64,000 bases of DNA from Neolentinus lepideus HHB14362 ss-1 (Eukaryota > Basidiomycota > Agaricomycetes > Gloeophyllales > Gloeophyllaceae), in contig KV425575.1 in the NCBI GenBank assembly GCA_001632425.1, forward strand, positions 243,462 to 307,461, read 5' to 3'. Position 1 is the first letter of the stretch. Every line of letters begins with the position of its first letter. Made by a program: the position numbers and the translations under genes. The notes under the pieces are model-generated. The model worked only from the letters and a program-made list of their open reading frames with translations, was not told the origin of the DNA and ran no database searches. This document shows, piece by piece, positions 37,608-49,291 of this stretch.

Positions 37608-38596
37608 ATGCCTGCCAGTGCAGGATCTGTTTGGTTCGTCACCGCGTAAGTCCTCTCCCTCGGACCCTTCATACACGTACAATTGACCGGCAACCAACCT
37701 ACGCTCAGAGCTTCGCGCGGTATCGGTCTCGCACTCGTCAAGCACCTCAGCGCGTCCTCCTCGAACGTTGTCATCGCGGCATGCCGCAACCCCGAGGGCT
37801 CGCCGAAGCTCCAGCAGGCGCAGAAGGCGTCCAAGGCTGAACTGCACGTTGTCACACTCGACACGGGTGATGAGGCTGCCATCAAGGCTATCCCAGACGC
37901 AGTGAAGGAGTTCTTGAAAGACCGAGGGATCGATTACCTCGTTAATATGGCTGCTATCGTATGTCCTTGTCCTCCCTATCCCATCTGGACGCGAGTGTAG
38001 TGTAATTGGGTGGTTAAAATGTGCATGATACACGCAGACAGAGGGCGACGACAAAGCCTTCTCCTTCTCCCCCGCCGGCTTCATGCAATCCATGCAAGTC
38101 AACGTCCTCGGGCCCGCCCTCCTCGCGCAAGCCCTCCTCCCATTCCTCGAGAAGAGCAAAAAACGCGTGATCGTGAACGTTACCAGCGGCCTCGCCTCCA
38201 TAGGCCTGAACTTTGGCGATAAGAATGCGACGTACAGTATTAGCAAGACGGCGCTGAATATGCTTGTACGTCGCGTGCTTCTAGTCCATGCTTGCTGTCG
38301 TTTATGTACTTGATGGGTTGAATGGTATGTAGACATACAAGCAGGCGACGCAAAGACCAGATTTGATCGCGTTCGTCGTCGATCCGGGCTGGGTCAAAAC
38401 AGGTAAGCCCGATTCTCAGCACCTCTTTCATAGTCTTTGACGGTGTTTCCTATATATTACTGTAGACATGGGCGGCCCAGGCGCACAAATCGAGACCTCT
38501 GAGTGCATCAATAACCTGTTGAGCTGGATACCGAACGCAGGCCCGGAGCGGTCAGGGAAGTTCTTCAACAACAAGGGCGAACGGATCCCGTGGTAG
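37608..38596 (+). CDS. Short-chain dehydrogenase/reductase
   Basis: Five exons (37608..37645, 37709..37958, 38038..38265, 38333..38402, 38466..38596) give 238 residues. The Rossmann nucleotide motif is present but altered: VTAASRGIGLAL in place of the usual TGxxxGIG. Next come NMAA (usually NNAG), the catalytic Ser in NVTSGLAS and the catalytic pair in YSISK. The substrate-side end VVDPGWVKTDMGG is typical of C-factor-like SDRs. It is a soluble NAD(P)-dependent oxidoreductase of unknown substrate. The changed N-terminal glycine motif was read straight across the first splice junction, so it depends on that junction being right. Confidence 0.88.
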
Positions 38597-39984
38597 AGCG
38601 AGCAGGTCGTATCGCGCTACGTTCGCATCGGACTGCTTGTATTATTATGTTTTATTGTCCGTGTATTTTGGAAGGTATATGAATGCCTTGCGCTGTGAAC
38701 GAGAGGTATATCTGCCTTCAATCTAGTGTGGGGAGGAGCTGGGGAAACATTCGCGTGATGGGGGGCCGGATTGATGCGGTAGACCAGTGTGACGACCTTC
38801 ATGATCTTTGCGCCCGTATTGTCTTCGACGTTTTTGAGGCTGGCGGATTTGGCGTGGGGAACTCGGTTCACCCATCTCGAAGCTCGCCGATCGCGAGCGT
38901 GAATTCTAGACGACTACAGTATAGGACCCGCAAACGACGCGGCACATTTTATCTCGTCCTTGGAATATTTCTTTCTAGGAAGTTCGTCAAACTAATTACA
39001 TCAGCATGTAGCTGCAGATCTAGAGTACTCTAGGAAAAATCAGGAATGTCAAAAAATTACTTGGGAATGCATTAATGATTAATGAGTAACGACGCCATCT
39101 TGTCAACCAGCTCGAAATGTCTCACGGCATGCGAGTCGAGCGAGAGACAAGGAGCGAGCGTGCTGGTAGCCCAGCGCGGCCGCTATGCCACGCGATGCAG
39201 CGAGCGCGACATGTGGGTCCACGGCACGTGGTCCCCGCACATTGCCGGAATGAGCCCTCCCGCCACTTTGCTTGCATCTCCCTCAGTTCTGCACCAAATT
39301 CGATGTTTCAAGCATCTGAATCATCGCATTTAGACCACCAATATCCCTGTGTACTCAATACAATGCTTCTACAATCTAATGAAGCTCTGGGAGGACTACA
39401 AGTTAGAGTAATTGTCAATTTTGCGAAATTTTGGCAATATATCGATCACCAGACGTGCTACAGACGGGCATATTATAGTATACATAGACAAAATTTACAT
39501 ATCTTTTCCGGGCCCAAAGCGATGATGTGCATGCGCAATTAGCGTGCACGTCGTTTGACGGTTCCACGTCACGTGATGGTCCTGTACTGTAGTTATTAAT
39601 ATTTTTGTAATCGCGTTTGGTCGCGTTACAAAATTTTGTAATCGCAATACAAATACAAACTGTGTAGACCGCGACTCGGACTTCCGCTTTATGACTTGTC
39701 CTATCGTATGCCTCTAAGACAATAGAGGAGCTGTATACAGCTTTCTATGTCTCGAGTCGGGAACTGCTCACTCTTGGCGGATTCGGGGGGCAGCCGATTT
39801 GCTTCTTTCGAGTCATCGACAGCGCACTTGCCTTTCACGTCAGTACGAGCCTAGACTTCTGCTGCTTTCTTCAGTGGCCGTCAGAGGTGGAATGTTTAGA
39901 TTCAGTTCGGATCGATCATTAGCGGGATCTCGACGCCCACCCTCGGATTCTTCACATCTCTCTCATAGGACACAGTCGAGATCA
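38597..39984. other. Intergenic between SDR and the HEPN gene
   Basis: AT-rich in its second half, with no convincing gene. It holds a 16-bp perfect palindrome (TTACAAAATTTTGTAA, 39626..39641) flanked by TAATCGC repeats. Confidence 0.5.
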
Positions 39985-40528
39985 ATGCAACCCAAGTGAG
40001 TGATCCTTCTCCCGTCCAAGCCAGTCTAAATAGTCCGGAAGTTCTGCAGCTGAAACGGAAATCGCTCAAATAAACGCTCTCGAGGATGCATTAGATAATA
40101 TCCGGAGAATTCAATCCAAGTTGGCTGAGACTGGCTTGACACAGGCGGTATGTTTCGCATATTCAACCTACGATGAACTAGTACTCATTTATCATCTCGG
40201 TATCTGGGATTACTAGGTTTTCTCCACCGATGGGCCTCTCTCTAACAGTACTCTTGACAGTACCCGCTCAGCAATCGGCCTCGAGTTCCAATCGCTCGTG
40301 CAGAACATTCGTGCGATTAAGGCAACTGATCCTATTGCCGAAGCTTACCCCGACATCCATTATGACTTGAAGGATCAAATTGCACGTCGCAACTGGCTTG
40401 CACATGAATACGGGACTAGGGCGTTGGTCAAGTGGTCTGAAGTCGCCATTAGCATTTATAATGATGTTCCTAAGATTGAGAGTGCGATCATGGCTGCCCT
40501 TGAGGCAGTAGGAATTCAGAAGCCGTAG
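39985..40528 (+). CDS. hepT: HEPN-domain protein, HepT toxin-like
   Basis: Three exons (39985..39995, 40042..40147, 40217..40528) give 142 residues. The first exon is only 11 bases; the acceptor at 40041 is the only one I found that links an ATG to the downstream frame. The C-terminal half carries the HEPN signature Arg97-x4-His102-x-Tyr104 (RNWLAHEY), followed by the helix KWSEVAISIYNDVPKIESAI, which matches the HepT/DUF86 pattern. In bacteria HepT is a HEPN ribonuclease whose Tyr in R-x4-H-x-Y is AMPylated by the partner MntA. Here an MNT protein lies 0.8 kb away, convergently oriented. The family length is normal and both catalytic residues are kept. Activity in this fungus is inference. 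Confidence 0.8.
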
Positions 40529-40581
40529 GAGTTTCCTGTCTGCAGTGGGTAGGCTTGGTGCTATGAATTGATGATTGTGAC

Positions 40582-41028
40582 TTAAAAGTGAAAACGGCTT
40601 GAGCGAGAATTCAAGTTCAGTAGTCGAGTATTTCTGACATAGCAAATCCAACATGAATCTCGGATATGTGGATCAGTGCCACTGAACACATTCGACCGGT
40701 CATGAAAACATGTGTGACATGTCTTTATGGCCTGTATGATAACATCTGCCATATATCGACTGTTGTACAGGCTGTGTTGACACTGAAATGGATTCAGATT
40801 GTGATCTAGTATTTCCTGCTTGCGTGCGGTCTTTGATGGCAGTAATCCGAATTCTTCAAGCTCTGACTCATCGAGCAGACGCAAAGAACCTGCCAGATAT
40901 ACCTCATCGGCATTTAGCAAGAAATCGCCGTATTTCTCAGGTGATAGATTTGGTGGGCTCCCGCACAATTTCTTGGGTGAACAGATATTTCTCCGTTTCT
41001 CCACTGTGAACTTCGATTTAGCGGCCAT
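40582..41028 (-). CDS. Unrecognised small protein between HEPN and MNT genes
   Basis: Open frame of 149 codons. I take the ATG at 41028, which has a good context (GAAATGGCC), rather than the frame's earlier ATG at 41271. The sequence is protein-like, for example SPEKYGDFLLNADEVYLAG and RLLDESELEEFGLLPSK, with a Cys/His-rich end. I recognise no domain. It sits tail-to-tail with the HEPN gene and in the same direction as the MNT gene, 302 bp past its stop. It could be a third member of the module, an unrelated small gene, or a partly decayed one. Confidence 0.45.
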   Translation of the reverse strand: MAAKSKFTVEKRRNICSPKKLCGSPPNLSPEKYGDFLLNADEVYLAGSLRLLDESELEEFGLLPSKTARKQEILDHNLNPFQCQHSLYNSRYMADVIIQAIKTCHTCFHDRSNVFSGTDPHIRDSCWICYVRNTRLLNLNSRSSRFHF

Positions 41029-41330
41029 TTCAAATATTAAATCTAGAATATAACAGGGAACACTCGAAACAGAGATAGTGCTGTGAGGACAGCAACGAAA
41101 ACTGGTGAGGACGAAGATCCATCCACTGTGTGTGCTGGCGTGACATGAATTCAAAGGGTAAAGGAGACGCGAGGCAGCGAGTCTGGGATTCGCCATACTA
41201 AGGCACGGAGCAATACGGGGGTACGCTGCCCAACAGACACTGCATTGAATAGAAGGCGCTGTGCTGAACACAGAGTTGATTAAATGTACTTAAACAAGAA
41301 CAGTAGCATGTCCTTACGCTAAACCAGGAC

Positions 41331-42267
41331 TCATCGGAGGATCTCACTGTACATACTATCGTCTACTTGACCTCCTTCCTCAAACCTGTCTGCCAGTCTC
41401 TTGGATGCTAGCACATGGCGAATGGAGCGTGGTCCGCCCTTGGCGCAACCAGTGTCGAAGGCCCACATAGCTGTGGAGGTGGGCTGGATGTCATCCCACA
41501 GCATTCTCCAAACTGGTGCTGTTCCTACGTTGACATCTGGTTGATCCTCATCGAGGTAAGCGCGGATTTTATCAGTAGATTTGAATGCATATCCAGTGAG
41601 CATAGTACGGATGGGATTATGGCGTGATTGAATATCCAACACGTCGATGATCTTCCTGAGCTCTTGAAGGCACTCCTGGCGCGCAGACTGTTGCGCGGGG
41701 TGAGTGAAATTCTGAATGAGGTCAATGTTGGCGAGATAGGTAGCAAGAGATCGAAAAGTCCACACCTCGTACGTCTGCACGGTTGCAACTTGCTTCTTGA
41801 TTTTTTCGACTGCATCAGCAATAAGGCTGACCTTTTTGAGGCCATGGTCAAGAAAGGTCATGGCGTCACGACGAAGATGTTCGATATCTCCACGGTTTCC
41901 GTAAATGGTACGGCTCGAAAGCAGGGCTTCAACACGGACGTGGCCCCATGCCCAATCCGGTCCTTGCCAGATACACAACATGGAGATTTCGCGCCCACAG
42001 GCCTCTGCAAGCTCTAGAGAGAGTCATAGATATAGAGAGTAACAGGGAGAAGGAGACTCACAACTCACTTTCACGAAGATCGACAGGTTCACCAGTGCGC
42101 TCGTGCTCCTTCAGTACGATGAGAACATCGACATCGGACCCTGCATGGGCACGATTACGGCTCACAGAACCGAATATGCCTGCCCAAAGAACGTCCTGTT
42201 GATACTCCTTCTCCTGCCAAACGGGAGCCATACGTTTTCGCATTTCATCAAAGGTGGGAATGGACAT
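41331..42267 (-). CDS. mntA: MNT nucleotidyltransferase, MntA antitoxin-like
   Basis: Two exons (42069..42267, 41331..42013) give 293 residues from the ATG at 42267. The first exon holds the minimal nucleotidyltransferase motif GS-x10-D-x-D exactly: Gly33-Ser34, Asp45, Asp47. It continues into GREISMLCIW and a helix ending LLSSRTIYGNRGD, as in MntA-type proteins. A third acidic residue is not obvious: the usual hDh strand reads ISM. The remaining 150 or so residues are helical and have no R-x4-6-H motif; bacterial MntA lacks so long a tail. An in-frame ATG at 42351 adds 28 residues rich in Arg and Ser and free of acid residues, a possible mitochondrial presequence. By family it would AMPylate and silence the neighbouring HEPN protein. 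Confidence 0.8.
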
Positions 42268-42590
42268 GATGGAAAACCGACGGTTGAGCCTTGAATAGGA
42301 GAGAGTTCCCTTTCGACGGATGCCGAGCAAACTGAAGCGCAGATTCGACACTTCGCCCTAGGCTCATGACCAGGGCCCGCGTTCGGCTCTCCAGTTATTT
42401 AAATGCTGGCCTAGCAATCGCTAGAACCGAGCCAGAACCAGGTGGCGCCACTAATCTGTCACAGATCGTCACAGTCTCCGCACGCTCGGGAAGGTCACGT
42501 GCGCCGCCTAATAACATTATCGACTTTCCTGCATTAGATAAACCCCATATAAAATACACTTTTCCAAGCTCATCGCCTAATTCCTCGTGA

Positions 42591-45500
42591 CTACAGCTCC
42601 TCATGAACCCTGGAGCCCTCCTCCGTCTCTGCTTCCGGCTTCTCGAGAAGATCGGCATTTTCAACCACAGGAGCTGCGGCGCCAGCAGCCACGCTTGCAA
42701 GGACATCCGCGCCCGCTGTAGCAATATCCGAGCGTATTAGTCCGTCTTCAGCCAAATTTCGCGCGAATCTTGATATTTCAGCGTCGTATTCTTCCCATTC
42801 TGGTATTTGACGAGCTCGAGCTAGTTTAGGTTCTTTCTGTGGTAGGAGAGATAATCTGTGAGACTCAGAGAGGGGAAAAAATACGAGTGCTGACCGTAAG
42901 AGGGTTCTGGCATAGATCAATGGTCTTTGCTCTGTGTAAACGATCTTTGCTACCTGCAATACCGAGAGGGTAAGAGTCTTGAAATCACGATTCAGACAGA
43001 AATACGTACACCAAGTCTCACACTAGGCAGTTTTTGCCAAGGTGAGCGCGTTCGTGAAAGAGTTACACAGTACGTACCCATAACCAATCTTCATGCAATG
43101 AGAACTAATCACAAAAGTGTCAACGTCTGTATGATTTGGTTTGGATTGCTCTGTGACGTACTATTGGCACCTCTCTCTGCAAGTTGTTAGGAAGATCTTG
43201 GTCCAGGTTTGCTAGGGACCCAGGATCAGCAGATAGCTGTTGATAGTGGCCTCGCAAAATGTCCTGCACATTGATGGGTTAATTCAGGCCAAGGCGTCAT
43301 AAACCATCGAAGATCTCACTCCAGCAGCCATCTGCATCGGCACCAGATTAGTATCAGACATTGCTGGCTTCACGGACGACGTACCTGGCGGAAACGGACT
43401 AGATCGACGACATACAATGCACTGCCGTTTCTTTATCAGAGCTCGGTCTCTCTTCGCAATCGAATGTATATACCTAATATGGTACGGCCGCCCCTGCAAG
43501 AAGTCCTTCCAGTACCCCGTCTTCCAGAATCTAAATCCCTCCATCTCAACATTATCATCTCCCATGGGCGTATATCCATACGGCGCGCCGTGTAGGTCAA
43601 GGTCCACGAGCTCCTTTAAATCTGTCCGGACGATCTGGTCCGCGTCGACAAAGATTACTTTCTTCAGGTCCATCGGGAAGAGCACGTCAAGGAAGAGGAT
43701 CTTGTACGCCCAGATGATGCGCTGTTTCTCTTTTTGAGCACGCAGCCAGGACGGCCACTTGTAGGTGACGAGCTCGTACTGGAAGTTGTATGCTTGCGCG
43801 AAGTGGGGGATAAATTCCTGTTGTGATTCGATTACGTAAGACTTTGAAGTTATCAGGGTGGTGCAAGAGACTCACCAGGAAGGACGGAGACAGGAAATTC
43901 TCTATGAACCAGAACTTCACGGTACTATTTGTGTTGCGGAGGACACTCAGGACCATGATAGACGAGAATCTCTGGCCAGATAGTGAGTAACTCATTTCAG
44001 GGTAGCGAAGAAAACGACTCGAACACACCTCGTAAAGAAGCCCAGATGCCACTGTGAAGATATTGATCTCCGCCTGCCGTGCTTGTACATCTTGAAACTT
44101 TGGTGCCTGTGGCTTAGGCGCAAAGAAGGAAGTTATACTTGAATTACACACTCTCAGCACGATGTCCAATAACGACTAGCCATTCAACCACTTACATTGA
44201 CCAAGCCTTATGCAGCATGTCCCCAGACCCAGACAGACTATTGTCGAACTCTTCGAGCACATCCATCCGCTCCATACCTGGTTTCCTCGCAAACCGCGGA
44301 TACAATGTCGAACCTTCGAAGCTCGTCAGGGCGACCTCGTTCCCCACTTCGCTCACGGACGGGCTGTCCCACCCCTCATTCCCCACACTCTCCGTGTCAA
44401 AGATCTCCCGTCCCCGCCCGTCCCTGATCTCCAGCTGGAAGACGCCCGGCTTCGCTCGGAACTGCAAGTACCCCAGGTTCGCGACGACGAGAGTATCCGC
44501 CACCGGGGTAGAGTCGCCTACCGTCAGCTGGAGCTGCAGACCCCTCGGCGGTGCATTGGTGAATGGGTCGCGAGCGTGTCCTTCAATCACTAGATAGTCC
44601 AGGTCGAAGACGGCTTCGACACCGCGGGACCACTCTTTTGCTGGCATGGTTCCCAGTTGGATGTTGTCAAGGTCATGTTGTGCTTCACGGGGCCTGACCA
44701 ACCAGGCTGGCGGAACGTCCATGCTCAAGGTATAGATAGGCTCTAAGGGTAAATCCTGGAAAGTGGTTGCGGTCTGGAGTTCATGCCTAAAACGACATCG
44801 TGAGTCACTGGGTGACGGGGAACGGGGTAGTGACCCACCCGTTGGCGTCAAACGAGAGCTTGGGGAGTAGATTATAGCGATAAAACCGCTTCAGTGGAAT
44901 CTAAAACGACAAATTGATACAGAAACAAGGGGGTTAATGCACTATGCCTACTTCACGATATCCCGCAGGATGCACATAGACTTCGAAGAACACATCTCCA
45001 ATATGTGACAGCCACTAGGATGGAAAATAAATGAAGGAACAAAGTGAAATCGAAAATGACTACCTCGAATAAACTCGACCACTTCTGAGCAGCCTCACTT
45101 AATGGATCCAATACGACTCCGAACTGGTGAAGCGCGGTAGCAGCGTCACCCACTTCGAATCGGCTGCGCAGTATAAGTTACGACAGCACGAAAGTGGCAG
45201 ATAACTACTCACGTGAAGTTGCCATCCATGAGCCTGTAATTACGAGTACGAGGCTTGTATGCCGCATTGAAAAGGCCAGCCTCGCTCGGGTCCGGGATCT
45301 GCATAGCGGAGACAATTGACGATGCCAAAGATACAATATCGGCGAAAGTGCCTCTGCAGAAATCATGAGGATCTTTCCAAGGCAAAATCAGGCGGTCTCG
45401 TTCCCACCTATCGAATGTTGCCATATCTGGGATGATCTCCTGCAAGGCTTGGAAGACAGGCTCGACCCGCTTGCGCATCTCGTACATGTAGAGCTCCCTG

Positions 45501-48500
45501 AGATCGTCAGCCAAGAAACGGGTGTCCGTTATAGGACCTATGATCTGGGCTACAAATCAGTTGCAGGAAGAATTGTGGATTATCCGGACGTACGCGGCCA
45601 TTCACCACCAGTGCTTGCTTGCCTGGGGGTAATCCAAACTCTTTCACTAGCATCTGTCCCAAGTCGACGTAGCCGTTGTACGCCTCCGCATTTACCTCTG
45701 CATCTAATCCTCCGATCAGTTCGTCAAGAGCATCCTCATTCGAAATGACAATCTGAGGGTGCCCTTCTTGAACAGCAGAAGGCCCAAGGCCCAGGACCTT
45801 CATAAGCTTATGCGGCGTGACTTTATGCAACAAGCCATTCTGGATAAGATACGAAAGAAGAGTGGACACGGGGAGCTCGGTCCATGATGGGCTACCTGCG
45901 ATGCTTGGATTGTGGATGAACGAAACGCGTGAGAGTGATGTCTCATCCTGCCAGAGTAGTCGTGAGTCGATCACACGGAAGCCAGCTCGTATCACTGCAT
46001 CATTCACCATGGACTGCAACAGTTCCTTGATTAAGGCCAAGCCTTCGGGTGTGTCAAAGTCAGCAACGGCATACGTAGTCAGTGGGAGGTGTGAATCTCC
46101 AGCTAAGTCGAAACAAAACAAATGTTAAGCAAATCGGCCGAAAACATCAACAGTACACTGACGCGGATGCAGATACCCTTCAATATCGATATACTTTCCA
46201 GCCCTCGCAAACACTTCCGGTAAGCTCCGAATTTGCAGGCTACCAGGTTTATTGGAGGTGGAAACCGCGGGATAAATGAGGGAATGGCGGCGCTTGGCTG
46301 TGCTGGGCAGGTCGTAGAAATACGTGGACACACTTTCCGCGTCCGCGTCCGTTATCTCTCCTATGTACACCTAGGGGACTGATTATTAGTCAACGAATGG
46401 CAAAATCACCCTGAGACTTGCCTTTTCCTGAATGTGCTGCAACTGTGCCCCGACTTCGATTTGCATATGACGCAAGAAATCCTACCCAATGAAAAATTTT
46501 AAGTCATCACAGCGCGTCCGCAAGCGTGAACTTACATCGTCCAAGTCATAGTGCTTTCCATTTACGAAAGCATGCCCCGAAGGACTCGCAGACAATGTAG
46601 CCCCGAGCCGTCTCGAATACTCCGCTACAGCATTGATGTCTTGGGAGTTGCTCTCGATAGTGGCTTCCAGAACTGCCTCCAAATCGGGAGGGACGAAGTC
46701 CTCGGTCGGAGGCTCCTCGCTGGATACCAGACCTGCGAATTCCTCACGCACAGTGTTCCAGTTAACGGTGGGCGTTGCGTGCTGCGGATGTACTTGAAGT
46801 TGCGAAATCTGTCAAACAAGAATTGAACGTCCCTTTGAGTGGGCAATCACCATAAGCAACTTACCTTTCTCATGAAACCCATAGTCTTCGCCCTCCCGTA
46901 ATTCTTCACTAGCCAATAGAACAGCCGCGCCATCTTCTTACCTTCACCACGCCATTCATTATCTTGTGCGTTATTCGCATAGTATATACTACGACAAACA
47001 CACCTTCTTCGGATTCTACAGCGGGAACGACGCCGAAACGGAACGGGAAGTTCCTTTGGATTATATTCGACACCGTACTCGAGAGGAAATTGAGGCTGCT
47101 CGTCTGGGATAGGTCCATAACGAGCACAACGTTCCACAAGTTCAGCTTCACGTTGTGGTATGAGCCGGGGTAGATCGGGCGGAGCATCTGTGCCTTCATG
47201 TTAGGTAATGAGGGGAAACACGAAAGACGAGGACTCACGGTGCGGAGGAGAGGACTCCACCTCGCATACCTATTGGCCAATTCTGCATGAACGCAGGTGA
47301 CTTGGATGCTGCCTGATGACGCCGTACCTCCCGTCCTTTTCCAGGTCATTCCACCACACGATCACATCTCCGCCCTCTGGCCGGTCACTCGCATCAAAAA
47401 TCCCGTCGAGGACATCGCTGCCACCTTGGGCAGTAGCGATCGCGGGATGCGTCAGCAAGTCAAGCGCTTGCGTCGGCGTGAGCCCCAGCGACGTGAGCGA
47501 CGTGACCAGAGCGCGCTCCTTGCGCAACAACTTCAGCAGACTGTGATCAAGTGCAAATTATCACTGTCTGGAAAAGGGCTAGTGCAAAGCCAAGACCTAC
47601 CCAAACGGATTCATGTCGATCTCTGAAACGGGATTACCGTTCAGCCATACCGCGCTGATCCCTGGCTGGGCTTTGTATTGATTGTTTCCCACCTCCTCGA
47701 GGAGGCTCTCGTTAACGATCACACGCCGTGCAATAGAGGTGGCGTATTTTGGGAAGTTCTGCGATAGGTGTTTGAGCGTCGAGAGTGGGTCAGACGAGTT
47801 CATGACGAGCTGTGTTGCCTTGACACCGATCTCTATCAAACCAAATCCGGGATGAGTGGAGTAGAAAGTATGAGGCTGAAATCAGGTATACCGAGAAGCT
47901 CCTCTTCGTTCAGCGGGGTGTTACTATCCGCAGTGAAATTCTCTGGATATTGTTGCAGTAGGCTGACGACAGGATCTGCGGTAATTACATCCGCGACATC
48001 GCCCTCTCTTTCAGCACCGCCGGCGTCGCCTTGACTCGTAGCACGCCTGTCGTCCAAAGCTAAATAGTCCATCTTCTTGAGGTCCATAGCGACACCGTAG
48101 CCAGACAAATGACTGTGATTCCTGCCCGCACCAGAGTCCACGCATGGCGGCATATGACGGAATACGTATTCCACTCGGGGAATAGGCTCCGTCGCTAGGG
48201 AGAACAGGTACTCATGGAGGTCTCTGAAGTTAATCATGCTCGGCGATGCGTAAAATATCGCCGTGTGCGGTGGAGGATCGCGTAAATGAGAACGAGGAGG
48301 ATAAATGTGGTCGAACGGAAGTAACTTAGGTCTGGACACCATCCTGCCCAAGCAAGGCATATCAGACACGCACCATTTGCTAGACTCGCAACTTGAGACT
48401 CACGTAGGCGCACTCTTGTTGGATGAATCAATGGTTTCATGGCCCGCAAAGTGGGCTAATGTTTCTACGTCGTACACTTTGTGACTATACCAATCGACCC

Positions 48501-48958
48501 AGGCCCGGCACCCTTCCGTCTGCTCGCCATGGCGATCCAGGTAGTACTGGTACGCAGCTTCGATTTTGGGCGTAGCTGCGTGCAGAGCCGTGTTCATTTC
48601 CACCACCGCTTTGGCTGACGAGTCTTGGAGCAAGCCTTCCGAGACAGCGGTCGACAGAACATATTCGTATGTCGCCTCAGCGGTGGCATGAGAGGGTAAA
48701 GAAGAAACCTTAAATTTTGTCAGGACATCAAGCAAAGGGACGAAGGCGTTGGGGTTTTCGAGTGACACGGTCTCTCTAGACCAATACCAGATCCTTTAGT
48801 AAATGTCTTCGTTGAAAAGAAGTATCCACTTACATAACCTCAAGAAGCACGCAAGGAGCAGACCATGATGTCCTTAATGAGACCTTGACAGGCGGACTGA
48901 GTATAGCCCATACAAGGTTCAGAGAAGCCGCCGTCCATAATACAGAGGCAGCCTTCAT
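42591..48958 (-). CDS. UGGT: UDP-glucose:glycoprotein glucosyltransferase
   Basis: A many-exon gene. It starts at 48958 with a signal peptide ([20 protein letters not shown]) leading into [12 protein letters not shown], the conserved UGGT start. Thioredoxin-like domains follow across the 44.8-48.8 kb exons. The C-terminal GT24 catalytic domain shows [19 protein letters not shown] (DAD metal site), [20 protein letters not shown] and NLDQDLPNN. The protein ends HEEL, an ER-retention signal of the KDEL type. UGGT is the folding sensor of the ER, re-glucosylating misfolded N-glycoproteins so calnexin can rebind them. Its stop lies 324 bp upstream of the MNT start. All key blocks appear intact; not every exon end was resolved. 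Confidence 0.93.
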
Positions 48959-49291
48959 GACGGCCAGAAGGAAGCCTCTGATAGTTGAATGCTAGCAAAG
49001 ATAGTATACTCTGAAAATAAGCAACTAGTCCTCGACGTTGCAGACAGCGCTGAGAACTCAGCGCACCTGGCAGCACGTGAATGCGGTTGATTGAGTGTCA
49101 AGACACGTCTAGACACGTACATTATGGGCGCCTAATTCGCGCAGTCGAGTCCGGGGTACTTCAGGCCTGGCTTGGCTGCGTATTCAAGTTCTTTCAGTGC
49201 TCCCACGCCTACCTCCAATCCACGTTCTTGAATGTCAGGCGCATAACCCTGCCTTTACAAAGTCTCCCTTCGCTATCGATACATTCTGGAA
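48959..49291. promoter_or_regulatory. Bidirectional promoter of UGGT and the TBC gene
   Basis: 333 bp between two divergent start codons, both for secretory-pathway proteins. No clear TATA box. Confidence 0.4.

Noticed and set aside
39117..39542. 141-codon plus-strand ORF
   Set aside because: No motif, low-quality composition, no splice support.
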